A DNA stretch of 64,000 nt, from assembly GCA_008000375.1 (NCBI GenBank), contig SMOI01000044.1:100952-164951 (forward strand). The letters are read 5' to 3'. Positions 52,301 through 63,817 of this stretch are shown here, in pieces. The first letter of the stretch is position 1. Every line of letters starts with the position of its first letter. The notes beneath the pieces are model-generated. The model was not told the origin of the DNA, ran no database searches, and worked only from the letters and a program-made list of their open reading frames with translations. The position numbers were made by a program, and so were the translations under genes. Origin of the DNA: Poteriospumella lacustris (lineage: Eukaryota > Sar > Chrysophyceae > Chromulinales > Dinobryaceae).

Positions 52301-55300
52301 CGGCGGCGCTGACGCTGCCGACGGCCGCAACGACGCAGGCGCTGGGCATCTGCGTGCGCTGCGACCACCCGGTGAACATGCACGCGGTGTGCCCGCTGCA
52401 GTACCCGCGGCCCGCCGAGCCCGACGGCGGCAGCGTCGCGTCGGCGTCGAAGAAGCCGCGGCGCCCGCTAAAGCCCACCGCGGCGCTGGAGGCGCAGCTC
52501 GAGTTCCTCGACGAGGACGAGCTGCGCGCCGAGCTGCAGCGGCTGCGCGACACGAAGAACGCGGCGCCCGCGGCGGCGGTGACGCGCGTCGACCCGTCGG
52601 GCGCGTCCGTCGGCAGCCTGCTCGACGTGCTGCGCGCGACGGCGGCGCCGGACATGTCGCTGCCGGTGGGCGTCGCGGGCGTCGCCGCCGCCGACGTGCT
52701 CCTGCCGCCCTCACCTACCACGACGAGCGCGCGCACGCCGAGGCCGTCGCCGCGCGCCAAGAGGCGTCGCTGCAGCGCCTGCTGCGCTCGCACTTCGACG
52801 CCGCCGACGACGACGGCGCCAGCCGCGCGACGGCAACGGCGGCGGGGCGGGGGCGGCGACGCGGACGACGCGCGGCTCGGCGCTGGAGACGCGGCTGCGC
52901 ACCGGCGGCGTGTCGGCGGCGCTGAAGTCGCCGGTGCTGCAGTCGCTGGCCTCGTCCATCCGCCTGCGCCACGCGACCAGCGACGCCACCGGCGGCGACG
53001 GCGGCGCTGGCGGGGCGCAGGACGCGGCGGCCGCCGTCTTCGACGAGGTGCGCGAGGCGGCGGCGACGCTGCTGCGCGGCGAGCCGCGGCACCTGCTCGT
53101 GAAGGAGCTGGCGACGCTGCAGCTGCGCGGCGAGGACGTGGCGCGCAACAGCTCGTACTGGGCGGAGGACTCGATGCCGCCGCGCTGCGCTACGCCGCCG
53201 AGACGGCGCCGCGTCCGCCGCCGGGCGCCGACCGCCGCGGCGCCGCGCGCGACCCGTCGCGGCGCCTGCTGCCAGTGACACTGCACGCGCTGCCGCCGGC
53301 GCAGGCGGTCGACGCGGCGGCGGGCGGCGTCGAGGCGACGGGCGCGCGCGACCCGCGGTTCTGGGCGTCCGTCGTGGCGAAGAACCCGAACAAGTCCGCG
53401 GCCGCCTACGCCGCCGGCTTCGAGCACAATTTGCCGGTGCCGCTGCTGCTGCCGCCGCGCCGCCGCGTCGGCGACGCGAAGACGCTCGCGTATTCGTTCG
53501 AGGGCGGCGCGTTGTACGTGAACCTGCTCTGGCAGATCGTCGCCCTCGCCGACGGCGTCGAGGCGCAGTTCGCCGCCGGCGGCGGTGCCAGCGGCGGCGG
53601 CGGGGCGCAGCGGCTGGCGGCGGTGCTGAGCCCGGACCACCCGCCGTTCCTCGCGCTCGTCATGAACCACGTGCAGCTCTTCGAGCGCCACTGGCGCAAA
53701 ATGGTCGTCGACGTGCGCACGGGCACGCTCGACCGCCGCCTCGTGGCGCAGGGCAGCGTGACGCGCGCGCAGCGCGACGCCTTCGAGGCGATGCAGGTGC
53801 CGCGGCCGCTCGTCGCGCAGCAGCTCGACCGCTGCTTCCGCGCGCTCGGCTTCCACAAAAAGGTGCTCGGCAAGGACATCGACATCCGCCCGCTGGCGCC
53901 GCGGCGGACGCTGCGCGACACGCGGCGCAGCCTCGCGCGGGTCGCGCGCGACGCGAAACGGCTGCGCGGCGAGGCGGTCGACGACGGCGACGACGACGAC
54001 TGCGGCGGCGGCGGTGGCGGCGACACGGCCGCCACGTCGCGAGCGACGACCGCCGCCGGAGGCAGCCGCCCCGCGACGCGCGGCGGCGTCGGCGGCGGCG
54101 TCAGCGACGCGGTGGCGCTGGGGTCGCGGCCGGCGTCGCGCGCGGCGTCGCCGTCCGCGACGCATCGCGTCGCCCTGCGCGACACACACGACGACGTCGG
54201 CGCGGCGCTGGCGGCCGAGGCGCAGGAGGCGCCGCCGTCGCGCCACAGCTCCGCGACGCGGCGGCGCCGGTCGCTGCCGGCGGCCGTCGAGGCCGACGCC
54301 GCGTCGCGGCCGGTCACCGCGCTGCTCGCCACGTCGCCGCCGCGCGACGCGGCCGCCAGTCGCGGCGGGTCGCCGGCGCGCGCGTCGCCCGCCAAGACGC
54401 GCGCCGCCGTGACGCACCAACAGGCGACGTTCGCCGCCGCCGTCGCCGCCTTCGAACCGACGAACGCCGCCGAGCGCGCGTTGCTCCGCAGCGGCGGCGC
54501 GCGGCGGCGGAAATCGGCGTCGCAGAGCGAAACGGCCGGCCCGGCGGGTCCGAGCGGCCGCGGCGCCGCGGCGCTGAGCGCGGAGGCGGTGCACGCGGTG
54601 CACTACGACCTCGTGACGGACGCGCGCGACCGCCAGGGCTACGACGCGCTCGTGCGCCTCGCGTCCACCGGGCGCTTCCTGTGCCCGTTCCCCGCGTGCG
54701 GCGCGACGTTTCTGTCGCCCGACGTCGGCTTCCGCCACCTGCAGACGGCGCACGGGCAGCAGACGCGGCTCTTCGCCGCGACGCCGCAGACGGACGCGTT
54801 CCTCGCCGCGTACTGGCCGCGCGCCGCGGGCCACGGCGACGCGAACCCGTTTCAGCTCGCGGCGAAGGCGCCGGCGCTGCCGCCGGGCAGCGTCGCGTGT
54901 CCGGCGCCCGCGTGTCGCGGCCTCAGCTTCGCGACGCGCGCCAAGTGGGAGACGCACCTGCGCGCCGTGCACCACGTGTTCCACCTGGCGCACGAGCGGC
55001 AGCCGTTCTGGTCCGTCGCCGCCGACGCGCACCACCTGCGCCCCGCCGACGGCGACGGCGGCGACACCGACGGCGGCGGCGACGCGGACGGCGACGGCTT
55101 CCACGTGACCGCGGCGATGCAGCAGCAGAGCTTCCACCGCCACGGCGGCGCGCGCGTGCTGAAGACGCTGCCGCCGGACCACGCGCAGCCGCTGTTCGAC
55201 GACGCCGCCGAGGCCGCCGAGTTCGAAACGCTCGCGCACGACTACGGCGACGACGTCTTCGCGCGGCCGCTGCTCGTCGCTGACGACGCCGCCGCCGACG

Positions 55301-56899
55301 CCGACGGTGACGACGCCACGACGACGGCGACGGCGCCTCGCGACGCGGCGGCGGCGGCGGCGGCGGCTCAGTGGCGAGCGGCGGGGCGCGCGGCCGCCTC
55401 GCAGCGCTGAAGCACCGCGCGACACACGGCTTCCGCGGCGGTGTCGCGGCCGACGCGGCGACCGCCACGACGGCGACAACGACAACGGCGGCGGCGGCGA
55501 CCCGCGGCGCAGCGCCGCGCGGCAGCCGTCGCCTCGTGAGTCTCGTGCAGCTGCTGCGCCACGACGCGGCGCAGGGCCACGCGGGCATCGGGCGGCGCCA
55601 CGCGCTGCCGTCGTACTGCGCGACGCACGCGGCGTCCTCGGGCCACTGCCTCGCGTGTCTGCACGCCGACGCCGACTACGACGCCGTCCGCGACGCGGCG
55701 CTGTCGGCGGCCGCGCTGCGCGCGCGCTGCGACTCGCTCGTGTCGCTGACGCGCGCCGGCCGCAGCGTGTACCACGCGCGGCCGCACGCGCCGTACGAGC
55801 TGCACTACGCGTGGACGCTGCACCTGGCGACGCTGGCGCAGACGCTGCGCCGCGCGGGCCTCGACGCGGCGCAGGCGACGCTGCTGCGCTGGCTGCCGCG
55901 CGCGGCGCCGCCGTCGGGCGCGCCGCAGCCGAAGTGGCGGCCCGCGCTGCTGCGCGCGACGCTGTCGCCGCAGCGGCCGCTGTGCCTGCTGCACGGCGAC
56001 GACGCGCACGTGCTGCTCGTGCAGCGCGACCTCTTCACGCGCCACGGCGTCGACATCGCCGCCGCGCTGCCGCCCGCGCTGCGCCCCGCTGCGCCCAGCG
56101 GCGGCGGCGTGCAGAGGCGGCGGCGGCGGAGGTGTCGCTGCGACTGGCGAGCGCGGCGCGGTGGCCGGCGCACTTCCTCGTGCGACCGGTGTTCCTCGTG
56201 CGCGACCGCGACAAGTTGGCGTGGCTGGGCTGCGAGCCCGTCTTCCTGCCGCAGCAGCTGCGCGACGGCGACGCCTTCGACGTCCTCACGCTCACCACCA
56301 CCGCCGCTGACGGGGCCCCCCGCAGCGGCGGCAGCGGCGGCGGCGGCGGCGGCGGTGGCGGTGGGCTGCGGCTCTTCGACCGCGACACCGGCGACGAGCT
56401 GACGCCGCTGCTGCGCGCCAGCGCGACGCACGAGCTGCTCACGGCGACGGCGCTGCTGACGCTGTACGACACGCGGCTCGCCGACGACGCCGCCACCGCC
56501 GCGCGCTTCGCGGGGCTGCGCGCGCTGCTCGCGACGCCTGAGCGGCTGCTGTGGCTGCCGCTGCACTGCGTCGTGGCCGCCTTCGGCGTGCGCTACCTGC
56601 CCGCGCCCGAGGCGCCGCCGCTCTTCGACGGCGACGGCGGCGACGTCCCCGGCAGCGTCGCGGGCGGCGGCGGCGCCAGCGTCGCGGGCAGCAGCGTGAG
56701 CAGCTACCACTCGAAACTGGCCGCCGAGGAGGCCGCCGAGGCCGAAGAGGCGCTGCCGCCGCTCAGTCGCTGGCGCCGGCGCCAGGAGGCCGTGTTCCGC
56801 GCGATGGGCCGCGACGCTGCCGCCGGCGCCGCGGACGCCGAGCAGCTGGTGCCCGCCGCGAGGGACATCGCCCCCGCGCGCTTCTTCGTGCGCATCTGA
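49360..56899 (+). CDS. Giant IQ-motif, Cys/His-cluster and C2H2 protein (frame-interrupted)
   Basis: One gene of about 2,450-2,500 residues, extremely GC-rich after the first 400 bp. The N-terminus (MKKLERQKKAKQVAHAEE) and the Cys/His clusters at about 200-430 (YCCYHVPFC, ALCAECF, FCIWHIRNC, YGLCMMHYL) look zinc-binding. IQ-type calmodulin motifs follow at about 507-735 (AATVVQKYFRGYRARHM, AAREIQRLYRGSVVRAH, AMLLQRVYRGYRGRVF). Two C2H2 fingers lie late (codons 54680-54755 and 54895-54980). The frame changes five times. Two changes fit introns: 55307-55371 (clean phase) and probably 52672-52733. Those near 52845, 53165 and 56110 do not and behave as single missing bases in GC runs. Flagellar or calmodulin-linked scaffolding is a guess. 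The stop is at 56897-56899. Confidence 0.65.
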
Positions 56900-57253
56900 G
56901 GGCCCCTGTACACCGCCTTCGTTCTAACTATTGTACATACCTGTGTCCGTCGGTGTCCTGTGTCCTGTGTGTCGCTGCCCTGTGTCCTGTGTCCTGTGTG
57001 TCGCTGCCCGAGGCACTGGCGGGCGACTGGCGGGACGCGTATTATGTTACAGAGAGAGGCGCGGGCCGTGGGCCGCTGATTATATACTGGGGGAACTGGG
57101 CTCTTCTGCGCGGTCTGGGCGCGGCACTGGGCGCGGCGCAGCGACCGGCGCAGCGGCCGCGCGGCACTTGCACAGCGACCGCGCGGCGCAGAGCGAACGG
57201 TGAGAGAGGGACACACACACGCACACGCGCGCGCACGGAGAGGCGGGCGGCGC
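56900..57253. other. Convergent intergenic region with 29-bp tandem repeat
   Basis: 354 bp between the stops of the IQ gene and the next minus-strand gene. It holds a two-copy 29-bp tandem at 56952-57009 and a cacacgcacacgcgcgcgcac stretch near 57216-57236. Otherwise unremarkable. Confidence 0.65.
56952..57009 (+). repeat. 29-bp tandem duplication
   Basis: Units 56952-56980 and 56981-57009, built of tgtcc/tgtg words and ending gtcgctgccc, differ only at the first base. Confidence 0.9.
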
Positions 57254-58936
57254 TTAGATGTTGAAGGCGTCGCCGGGGTTCTGGCTGGCGAGGATGCCGC
57301 CGAGGTGGTGCTGCGCCGGGCCGCCGTGGTGCGCCTGCGGGTGGTAGTCGTGGAAGCCCACGCCCGAGCCGCCGTGCTCGTCCATCAGGCCGCCGTGCGC
57401 GTCGTCGTCGCCGTCGGCCGCGACGCCGAAGCTCTCCAGCGGGCACTTGAACGTGTTGTACTTCGTCTTCGTCGCCGAGTAGCGGCACCACTGCTCCGCC
57501 GGCTTCGCGTGCAGCGCCTCGAAGAACTGCATCAGCAGCTCGTACTCGCCCTTCTGCACGTTGCCCTGTTCGCCGTAGAAGCGACCGTCGGGCGCGGCGA
57601 AGGCGGCGAAGTAGTTCGCCTTGTCGTCGGGCGCGAGGAAGTCGCCGCGCGCCTCGCGGAAGCGGCGGACGGCCTGCAGCGTGTTGTCGAAGGACTGCAT
57701 CATCTCCGCCTCCAGCTGCTGCAGCTCCTGCGGCGACGAGGCGGGCGCGCGGCTGCGCGCGTGGCCCGTGCCGCTGGCCTGTTGGTAGAAGTTGGCGCGC
57801 GCCTCGTCGTCTTCGCTGTCGTCGTCGTCGCCCGCGTCCTTCGCGAGACCCGCGCCGCCAGCGCCGGCGCTGGCCAGCGACTTCGTCACGGCCGCGTCCA
57901 CCTCGCCGAACTTGCGCTTGCGCTTGTTGCGGCGCTCGTCGTTGCGGCGGCGGTAGGCCTCGGAGAGCATCACGGAGATCTTGCCGCCGTTCTTCGCGTG
58001 CGTCTGGATCGAGTACATCGCCGAGGACAAGACACTGCTCGACTTGCCGCTCATCTCGAGGGGCGACACCTTCTTGCGGCCGCGGCCGGGGATGGACACC
58101 TCGTTGGGCTTCTTCTCGCGCGGCTTCTGGTTGCGGCCCAGCACGACGTAGCGCTCGGACTGCGGCATCGACGTGGGCACCGTGTTCAGGTTGTTGCCGA
58201 GGACGCTGTTGGCCGACAGGCCGCCCGCCTGCAGGCCGCCGTGGTACACCTGCGACGACAGCATCGGCAGCGACGTGTTCGCCAGCGACCGCGCGGTGGC
58301 TGTGGCGGGGGGCGCCGAGGCGGACGCGGCAGCGGCGGAGGCCAGCGTCATGATCGGCGACGACACGTCCGAGACGGCGGCCGCGGCGGAGGCAGCGGCG
58401 GCGGTGGCGGCGGCAATGGCGGTGGAGGAGGCGCCGGAGCGGTAGTTGGTGGCGTAGCGCTGGGCCCAGGGCTGCGGGCCGCACTTCGACGCGATCTTGA
58501 AGCAGGCCACTTCCAGCTCGCCGAACTTCGTCTTGCACTCGCGGCTGCCGGACACGTGGGGCTCCAGGAGGCCGATCAGAGCCAGACCCGAGTCGAAGCG
58601 AGACTTGGCGAGGGCCAGCATGTCGGCGTCTTGCGAAATGTCGATGTCCACGTCGGTGAAATTGCGCGCGGTGGACAAAAACTGCGTCGCCAGCAGCGCC
58701 AGCTGCTGCTGGGTCACCAAATCGGTGGAGGCCTTGCGACCTGCCGATGGGTCAAGAGGAATGGTGGCCGAGGCGAGGGAAGTGGCCGGCGCAGCAGCAG
58801 GAGCGGCGGCCTTGGCGGTCGCGTTGAAGCGGTAGTCTTCGCTTGCGGCGGTGGAGGCCGCGTCGTTGCCAGCGTCGTTAGAGGACGTGGTGCGACCACC
58901 AGTAGTGGTCTTTCCTCGAGTTCCGCGGGTGCTCAT
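57254..58936 (-). CDS. Hypothetical protein with conserved N- and C-terminal helices
   Basis: Single exon, 560 residues from the ATG at 58936. A basic Thr/Gly/Ala-rich leader (1-75) precedes a helical domain at about 75-150 (TQQQLALLATQFLSTARNFT, then LIGLLEPHVSGSRECKTKFG). An Ala-rich spacer follows, then a basic nuclear-type stretch (YRRRNDERRNKRKRKFGEVD). A second helical domain comes near 410-490 (LQQLEAEMMQSFDNTLQAVR, then EYELLMQFFEALHAK). The His/Gly-rich tail ends FNI. The basic stretch suggests nuclear location. No family recognised; the domains and absence of introns support a real gene. Confidence 0.7.
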   Translation of the reverse strand: MSTRGTRGKTTTGGRTTSSNDAGNDAASTAASEDYRFNATAKAAAPAAAPATSLASATIPLDPSAGRKASTDLVTQQQLALLATQFLSTARNFTDVDIDISQDADMLALAKSRFDSGLALIGLLEPHVSGSRECKTKFGELEVACFKIASKCGPQPWAQRYATNYRSGASSTAIAAATAAAASAAAAVSDVSSPIMTLASAAAASASAPPATATARSLANTSLPMLSSQVYHGGLQAGGLSANSVLGNNLNTVPTSMPQSERYVVLGRNQKPREKKPNEVSIPGRGRKKVSPLEMSGKSSSVLSSAMYSIQTHAKNGGKISVMLSEAYRRRNDERRNKRKRKFGEVDAAVTKSLASAGAGGAGLAKDAGDDDDSEDDEARANFYQQASGTGHARSRAPASSPQELQQLEAEMMQSFDNTLQAVRRFREARGDFLAPDDKANYFAAFAAPDGRFYGEQGNVQKGEYELLMQFFEALHAKPAEQWCRYSATKTKYNTFKCPLESFGVAADGDDDAHGGLMDEHGGSGVGFHDYHPQAHHGGPAQHHLGGILASQNPGDAFNI

Positions 58937-59510
58937 GGTTCGTAAAGGAGAAGGACGTCTACATTCATCGACGCACAGTTCAAAAACGGGTGAGAGAAGT
59001 CAGACACCTTCGACGTCGAGAACAGCGGAGATTCCCACGACCGCGTACCTGGTAGATCAACGAAGGGTCAACAATAGCACGATTCAGATTCTGTCCGCGT
59101 CGGCAGTAGAGACAGGACGTCTGCTTCCAATCTTGGCGAAGGGTTTGAAAAATGATCCTATCTTGAGCGGCGATGCGGTTCCCACGGCGAACGCGCCAAC
59201 CGCCATCGATCACCGCCAAGTTTGCACCCGCATTGCGCAATGCACCTGCATTTTTGGCCACATAACCCGGACCTTACAGCCGACCGTGCGCCATATAACC
59301 GACCCGCAACGTTCAAAAAAGTCGAAACGCTTTCCCCGGGGCGTTTCAAGTCCTTCTCTCCCCTCGGCGGTGGCGCAGCCCATTGCACCTACCGCTGCTG
59401 CAACAACGAGTCCGACTCAAACGACACCGTCACCATCAATACACAATACACTTATTTGCAGTCACAAAGCGACCGCTGAACCGACTCCAGCGACGCTGGT
59501 ACGCGACCCA
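58937..59510. other. Intergenic region
   Basis: 574 bp between two minus-strand genes. It should carry the promoter of the 57254-58936 gene and the 3' UTR of the next. No gene or repeat is convincing. Confidence 0.5.
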
Positions 59511-60799
59511 TTACAGTTCCGGACGGTGGTCGTTCTGCGGCAGGAGGCCGAGTTCTTCTCCCTGTGCAAGCGTTGGGATGCCCGCTTGCAACGGCGCGTC
59601 TTTGTATGGCCAGTACTCGACAATAAGGCCCACGCGCTGTCCGCACAGAAGTTCGTTCGGCCCGTGCGAGTTCCCGCGAATCAGCAGGACATTGCCCCGC
59701 TCCGGAGTGTAGTTTTCGAAGGCGTCGCGCGAGAAGCTCTCGTTTTCTTCGCTGGCCTCCTCGCGCAAGCGTCTCTGGCCGTCCTCGTCGACTACAGAGG
59801 CCTTCACCTCGGACAGCAGGTCGATGTGTTCGTAGTCAGCGGGCTTGCGGATCGCCTCGATGTCTTCGTAGTCGTCCTCGCTCTCGATGGCGACGTCCTT
59901 CTCTGTCGCGTGTCGGTGCAGCAGGTAGTCCGCCAAGCACGAGTCGTGGTAGTCCGTCACGGCAGCGAACAGGGTGAAGTCGCTGCCTCGGTGGTCTGAC
60001 ATGAACTTCGAGCGGTAGGCCTGCCGGTCGCGCCCCTGCAGGTGGAAGTGCTGGTGGAAGCGCTGGTACAGCGGCACATCCGTCGCCGGCAGCGTCGGAG
60101 GTATGTCCAGCGTCTTCGGTAACGATTTCGCCCGAAAGGCGCGATTCATATGGAAGAACAAGTCGTATCCGGGTCTGTCAGCCGAGATGACGTAGACCGC
60201 CCGGACGCCGTAGTTCCGCTGGGCCTTCTCCGCCATGTGCTTCCAGAACGGCGACGTGAGGCCCTTGCGCAGCGTCGAGAGCAGAGTCTCACTCAACTCA
60301 GGCAGCACCTGCGGCAAAATACCCGTGAGAAAGGTGACGTTGCTTCCACCGAAGTGGTTGTACACCTCCGAGGACGATTCGCTGTCGAAACAACCGTTAG
60401 CGCAGGCCGTCGGCCACGTGGCGGAGACAGCGATGCGTACCTGTCCCAGAAGAGGTACGGAACATGTTCCTGCACACAGCCTGTGAGGAATTCAATCTGC
60501 TTTAACTGATGAGGAGGCAAGGCGTTGATCTTCTCCAACGTGTGGCTGCTCATCAACGTGTACAGCGCCTTCTGAGGAGCCACCTTCTTGAACTTGCGGT
60601 TCAGCATCTTGCTTTCCACACACTCCTTTACTGTAGCAACAATAGCCTTCGCTTGTTCAGGAGTGGATGCGCCTTGTCGACCATTCCCTGTGCTTTTGCT
60701 GGCTCCGCTGGCGCCGTCCTTTGGCTCCTTCCGGTAGAAGCTGCTGCAAACCCCCACCAGGAAAACCAGTGATAGCAACCAGTGAAGCGCAGATCGCAT
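59511..60799 (-). CDS. Secreted or ER-lumenal protein of unknown function
   Basis: Two exons, 60799-60441 and 60381-59511 (GTACGC donor, CGACAG acceptor), 409 residues. It starts MRSALHWLLSLVFLVGVCSS, a clear signal peptide. A Ser/Gly-rich linker and a helical segment (ALYTLMSSHTLEKINALPPH) follow. Across the intron junction come LFWD, SSSEVYNHFGG and TFLTGILPQVLPELSETL. The second half is polar and acidic, with FHQHFHLQGRDRQAYRSKFM and a C-terminal RGNVLLIRGNSHGPNELLCG then VGLIVEYWPYKDAP. I do not recognise the family. With no second hydrophobic segment it is probably soluble in the lumen or secreted. It shares a 268-bp divergent promoter with COG4. Confidence 0.72.
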
Positions 60800-61067
60800 G
60801 GTCGTGCAGAATAGATTCTATCTCAGGTTTTCGATCCTTGGAAGGCAGCTGATGGAAAGAGACGGAAGCTGAAAGCTGAAAGAGTTGTTGTTGTGCTCGG
60901 TGCTCGGTGTGCTCGTCGTTTGCGCGGACCTTTGTGACCGACCAAAACATGAAACGCTCGCCGCCCTCTGCGGCAACAGCTGCCGGTTGCCGGCGGTGGC
61001 GGCACAGTCGACGACGAGAAGCGATCTTTGGAAGGCTTGACGACTTACCGGTCGATACATCAATATC
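60800..61067. promoter_or_regulatory. Divergent promoter, secreted unknown / COG4
   Basis: 268 bp between opposing start codons; it must carry both promoters. No motif is named with confidence. Confidence 0.5.
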
Positions 61068-63817
61068 ATGGCGACCAAGGAAGATCTGGAGACCCAGCTC
61101 GCCCTCCTCGAGGAGGAGGAGCAGCGGATCAACCGAGAACTGGAGCAACACTTCGCGGCGCTCGTGGGGAAATCGACCACGGGCAAGTTTAAGCCCGGTG
61201 GAGCGCTCCCAGCCTCGAGCAGCAGCGGTGTGTCGTCGTCGGGATGGCAGACCTCGTCGTCGCTGTTCGACTCGTCGAACTTCGAGCAAGACCTGAACAA
61301 GGTGGCGGCGTTCGCGCCGGTGTACGAGACGGTGGTGCAGAACGCGAAGAAACTCTCCTCGCAGATCGAGGACTGCTACGCGCTGTCGGAGCGTCTGAGC
61401 TCGATGGTGCGCAAGCTCGACACGAAGCAGATGCGCGCACAGCGAGCGCTGGAGGTGACGGAGGACATCCTGAGCCTGAAGGACTGCAAGTTCAAGATCA
61501 TGGCGGCCATCGAGGAGCAGAACCTGGCGGCGGCCGTGGGCTATCTGCGACAGGTGCACGGCATCGACGAGGTGGCGGCGAAGACGAGCGACGACTACGA
61601 GATCATTCTGGAGAAGGAGCAGGTGGTGAAGGAGATGGTGCGCGGCGCCTTCCAGCAGGCCATCACGGAGTCGAACACGAACGCGGTGATGGCGCTGTGT
61701 CCGCTGCTGCAGACGCTGGGACTGGAGACGGAGGCGCGGGACAACTTCCTGGAGTTCATGGAGCAGAAGGTGTTCATCGCGGTGTCGGCGGACGCGTCGG
61801 CGGTGGAGGGCGCGACGGACCCGTCGACGGGGTACGCGCAGGCGCTGTCGACGGTGTTCAACTCGACGTATCTGATCATCCAGCAGTACCTGCCGATGGT
61901 GATCCAGGGCCTGGAGAACTCGCTGGGCGACGTGCACTTCCTGCGGCGCCTGCACAAGCGGTGCGAGACGCAGGCGGGGCTGGTGCTGAAGCGCTACATC
62001 AAGTGGCGCGAGATCCGCGAGCGCATCGAGGCGCTGAAGGGCGTGACGCCGAACCACTCGCAGCAGACGCAGCAGAAGGTGAACCAGGCCGAGCTGCACA
62101 TGATTCTGGACGAGGTGGCGCTGCTGGTGCAGTACTGCTGTCGGTACGTGCGGTACCTGAAGCACGTGTGTCGCGGCGCGGAGAGCAAAGTGCGGCGCCG
62201 CGAGGCGCAGTCGTCGGGGCAGGCGGCGGGGCAGGCGGCGGGGTCGGCGGGGTCGGCGGGGCCTGTGGCGGTGTTCGCGGGCAGCGAGCTGGACTTCGAC
62301 CGCGTGATCGACGAGATGGTGGCGCGGTACTACCTGGTGGGCGAGCAGTGGCTGGTGCGGCTGGGCGTGCACCAGGCGCTGCCGGCGCGTCTGGACGAGA
62401 CGTTCTTCGTGCTGCAGAAGTGCGGCCTGCGCGCGATCGCGACGAACCACTTCCAGACGGCGACGGCCGTGATGCACTACGTCGCCGACCTCGTCGCGTC
62501 GGACATGGCGAGCCAGGCGGCCGACCAGCTGCACGCGGCCGTGCAGCGCATCGCGCAGAGCGCGGCGGAGCACCTGTCGCGGTACAAGAAGAACATTCTG
62601 GCGGCGGACAGCGGCAGCGGCGCCTCGTCGTCGTCGTCGGCGGCATCGTCGTCGTCGTCGCTGTACTCGCGGAACCTGTTCGCGGGCGCGCTGCTGGGCA
62701 TCGGCGGCGGCGCGGGTGGCGGCAGCGCGCAGCAGCACGCGGCGGCGGCGCAGGACCTGGTGCTGCACGACGAGGGCTTCTTCACGCTGCCGCTGGCGGC
62801 GCTGGCGACGCTGCTGCCGGCGGGCGCGGCGCTGGGTCAGGACGAGGACAACGCGTTCGGCGTGGCGGCGAGCGTGGAGATGTTCAATGTGGTGGAGCTG
62901 TGCACGCGGTACTGCGACCGCCTGGGCAAGGACCTCTTCGCGTCGGCGCAGGCCGTGTTCCTCGAGGCTGCGGGCGCGGCGCCGGCGGCGTCCTCGTCGG
63001 CGACGTCGTCGGTGGCATCGTCGTCGTCGGGCGGCCACCACGCGAAGGACAAGTCGAGCGGCGGCGGCGCGGCGGACGCCGACAAGCTGAAGCTGTGTCG
63101 CGAGAACTTCGAGCGGGCGCGTGCGGCCTTCCACAACGTAAGTGACGGCGACCGAGGCGGGCCCTGTGTCGCGAGGCGGCGGGACTGACGGCGCGGACTG
63201 TTGTTGCGGTGGCTGTTGCTGTTGTGTAGACGCTGCGGCAGGGCTTCGAGCGGCTGATCGCGGCGGTGCAGCCGCTGCTGCGCGACACGCTGCACCTGAC
63301 GCTGGCGGGCTGTCTGCCGTCCACGGGCGGCGGCGGCGGCGGCGGCGGTCAGCGGTCGATCTACGGCGGCATCCACTTCGCGGAGCGCGACCCGCTGGCG
63401 TTCGAGGCGCAGTCGGCGCTGACGCTGCTGCCGAAGCTGCTGACGCTGCCGCTGGAGACGGTGGTGCGGCTGACGACGACGGGGCTGTCGGACGCGAACC
63501 GCGACCTGGTCGTGGGGTACCTGGCGGACGCCTGCTGCGAGCAGCTGGAGCAGTTCGTGCACCAGACGACGTTCGCGCTGCCGGGCGCGCTGAAGCTGGA
63601 GGAGTTCGTGCGCGTGCTGGCGGCGCTGTTCGGCCGCCACGCGTCGACGCCGATCCGCGGCAAGTTCGCGCGCATGCGCGAGATCATGTCGATCCTGACG
63701 CTGGCGGAGCTGCCGGCGACGGGCGGCGGCGAGCTGCTGGGCGGGCTGCAGGACAGCTACGCGCACGTGACGGCGCAGGAGGCGGAGGCGTTTTTGCTGC
63801 TGCGCGTCGATCGGTAG
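61068..63817 (+). CDS. COG4: Conserved oligomeric Golgi complex subunit 4
   Basis: Lobe A subunit of the COG tether for retrograde intra-Golgi vesicles, known to contact syntaxin-5-type SNAREs; both syntaxin-5-like genes of this window could be partners. Two exons, 61068-63137 and 63230-63817 (GTAAGT donor, GTGTAG acceptor, phase 0), 885 residues. A coiled-coil N-terminus (LALLEEEEQRINRELEQHFA, and LSSQIEDCYALSERLSSMVR) is followed by the COG4 helical core (KFKIMAAIEEQNLAAAVGYL and ESNTNAVMALCPLLQTLGLE). The central LDFDRVIDEMVARYYLVGEQ stretch and the C-terminal rod domain follow (LPGALKLEEFVRVLAALFGR). Ser runs at about 520-545 and 640-665 and a Gly run in exon 2 are host-specific inserts. 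Confidence 0.92.

Noticed and set aside
49953-52925. 990-codon plus ORF in another frame of the IQ gene
   Set aside because: Arg/Ala/Gln-rich for nearly its whole length. Only its last 60 or so codons (from about 52734) read naturally, and those are used as an exon of the main gene.
52711-55485. 924-codon minus-strand ORF
   Set aside because: Shadow of the IQ/zinc-finger gene; Arg-rich throughout with no domain.
60657-63134. 825-codon minus-strand ORF
   Set aside because: Antisense to COG4 and Arg/His/Leu-rich; it also overlaps the start of the secreted unknown gene.
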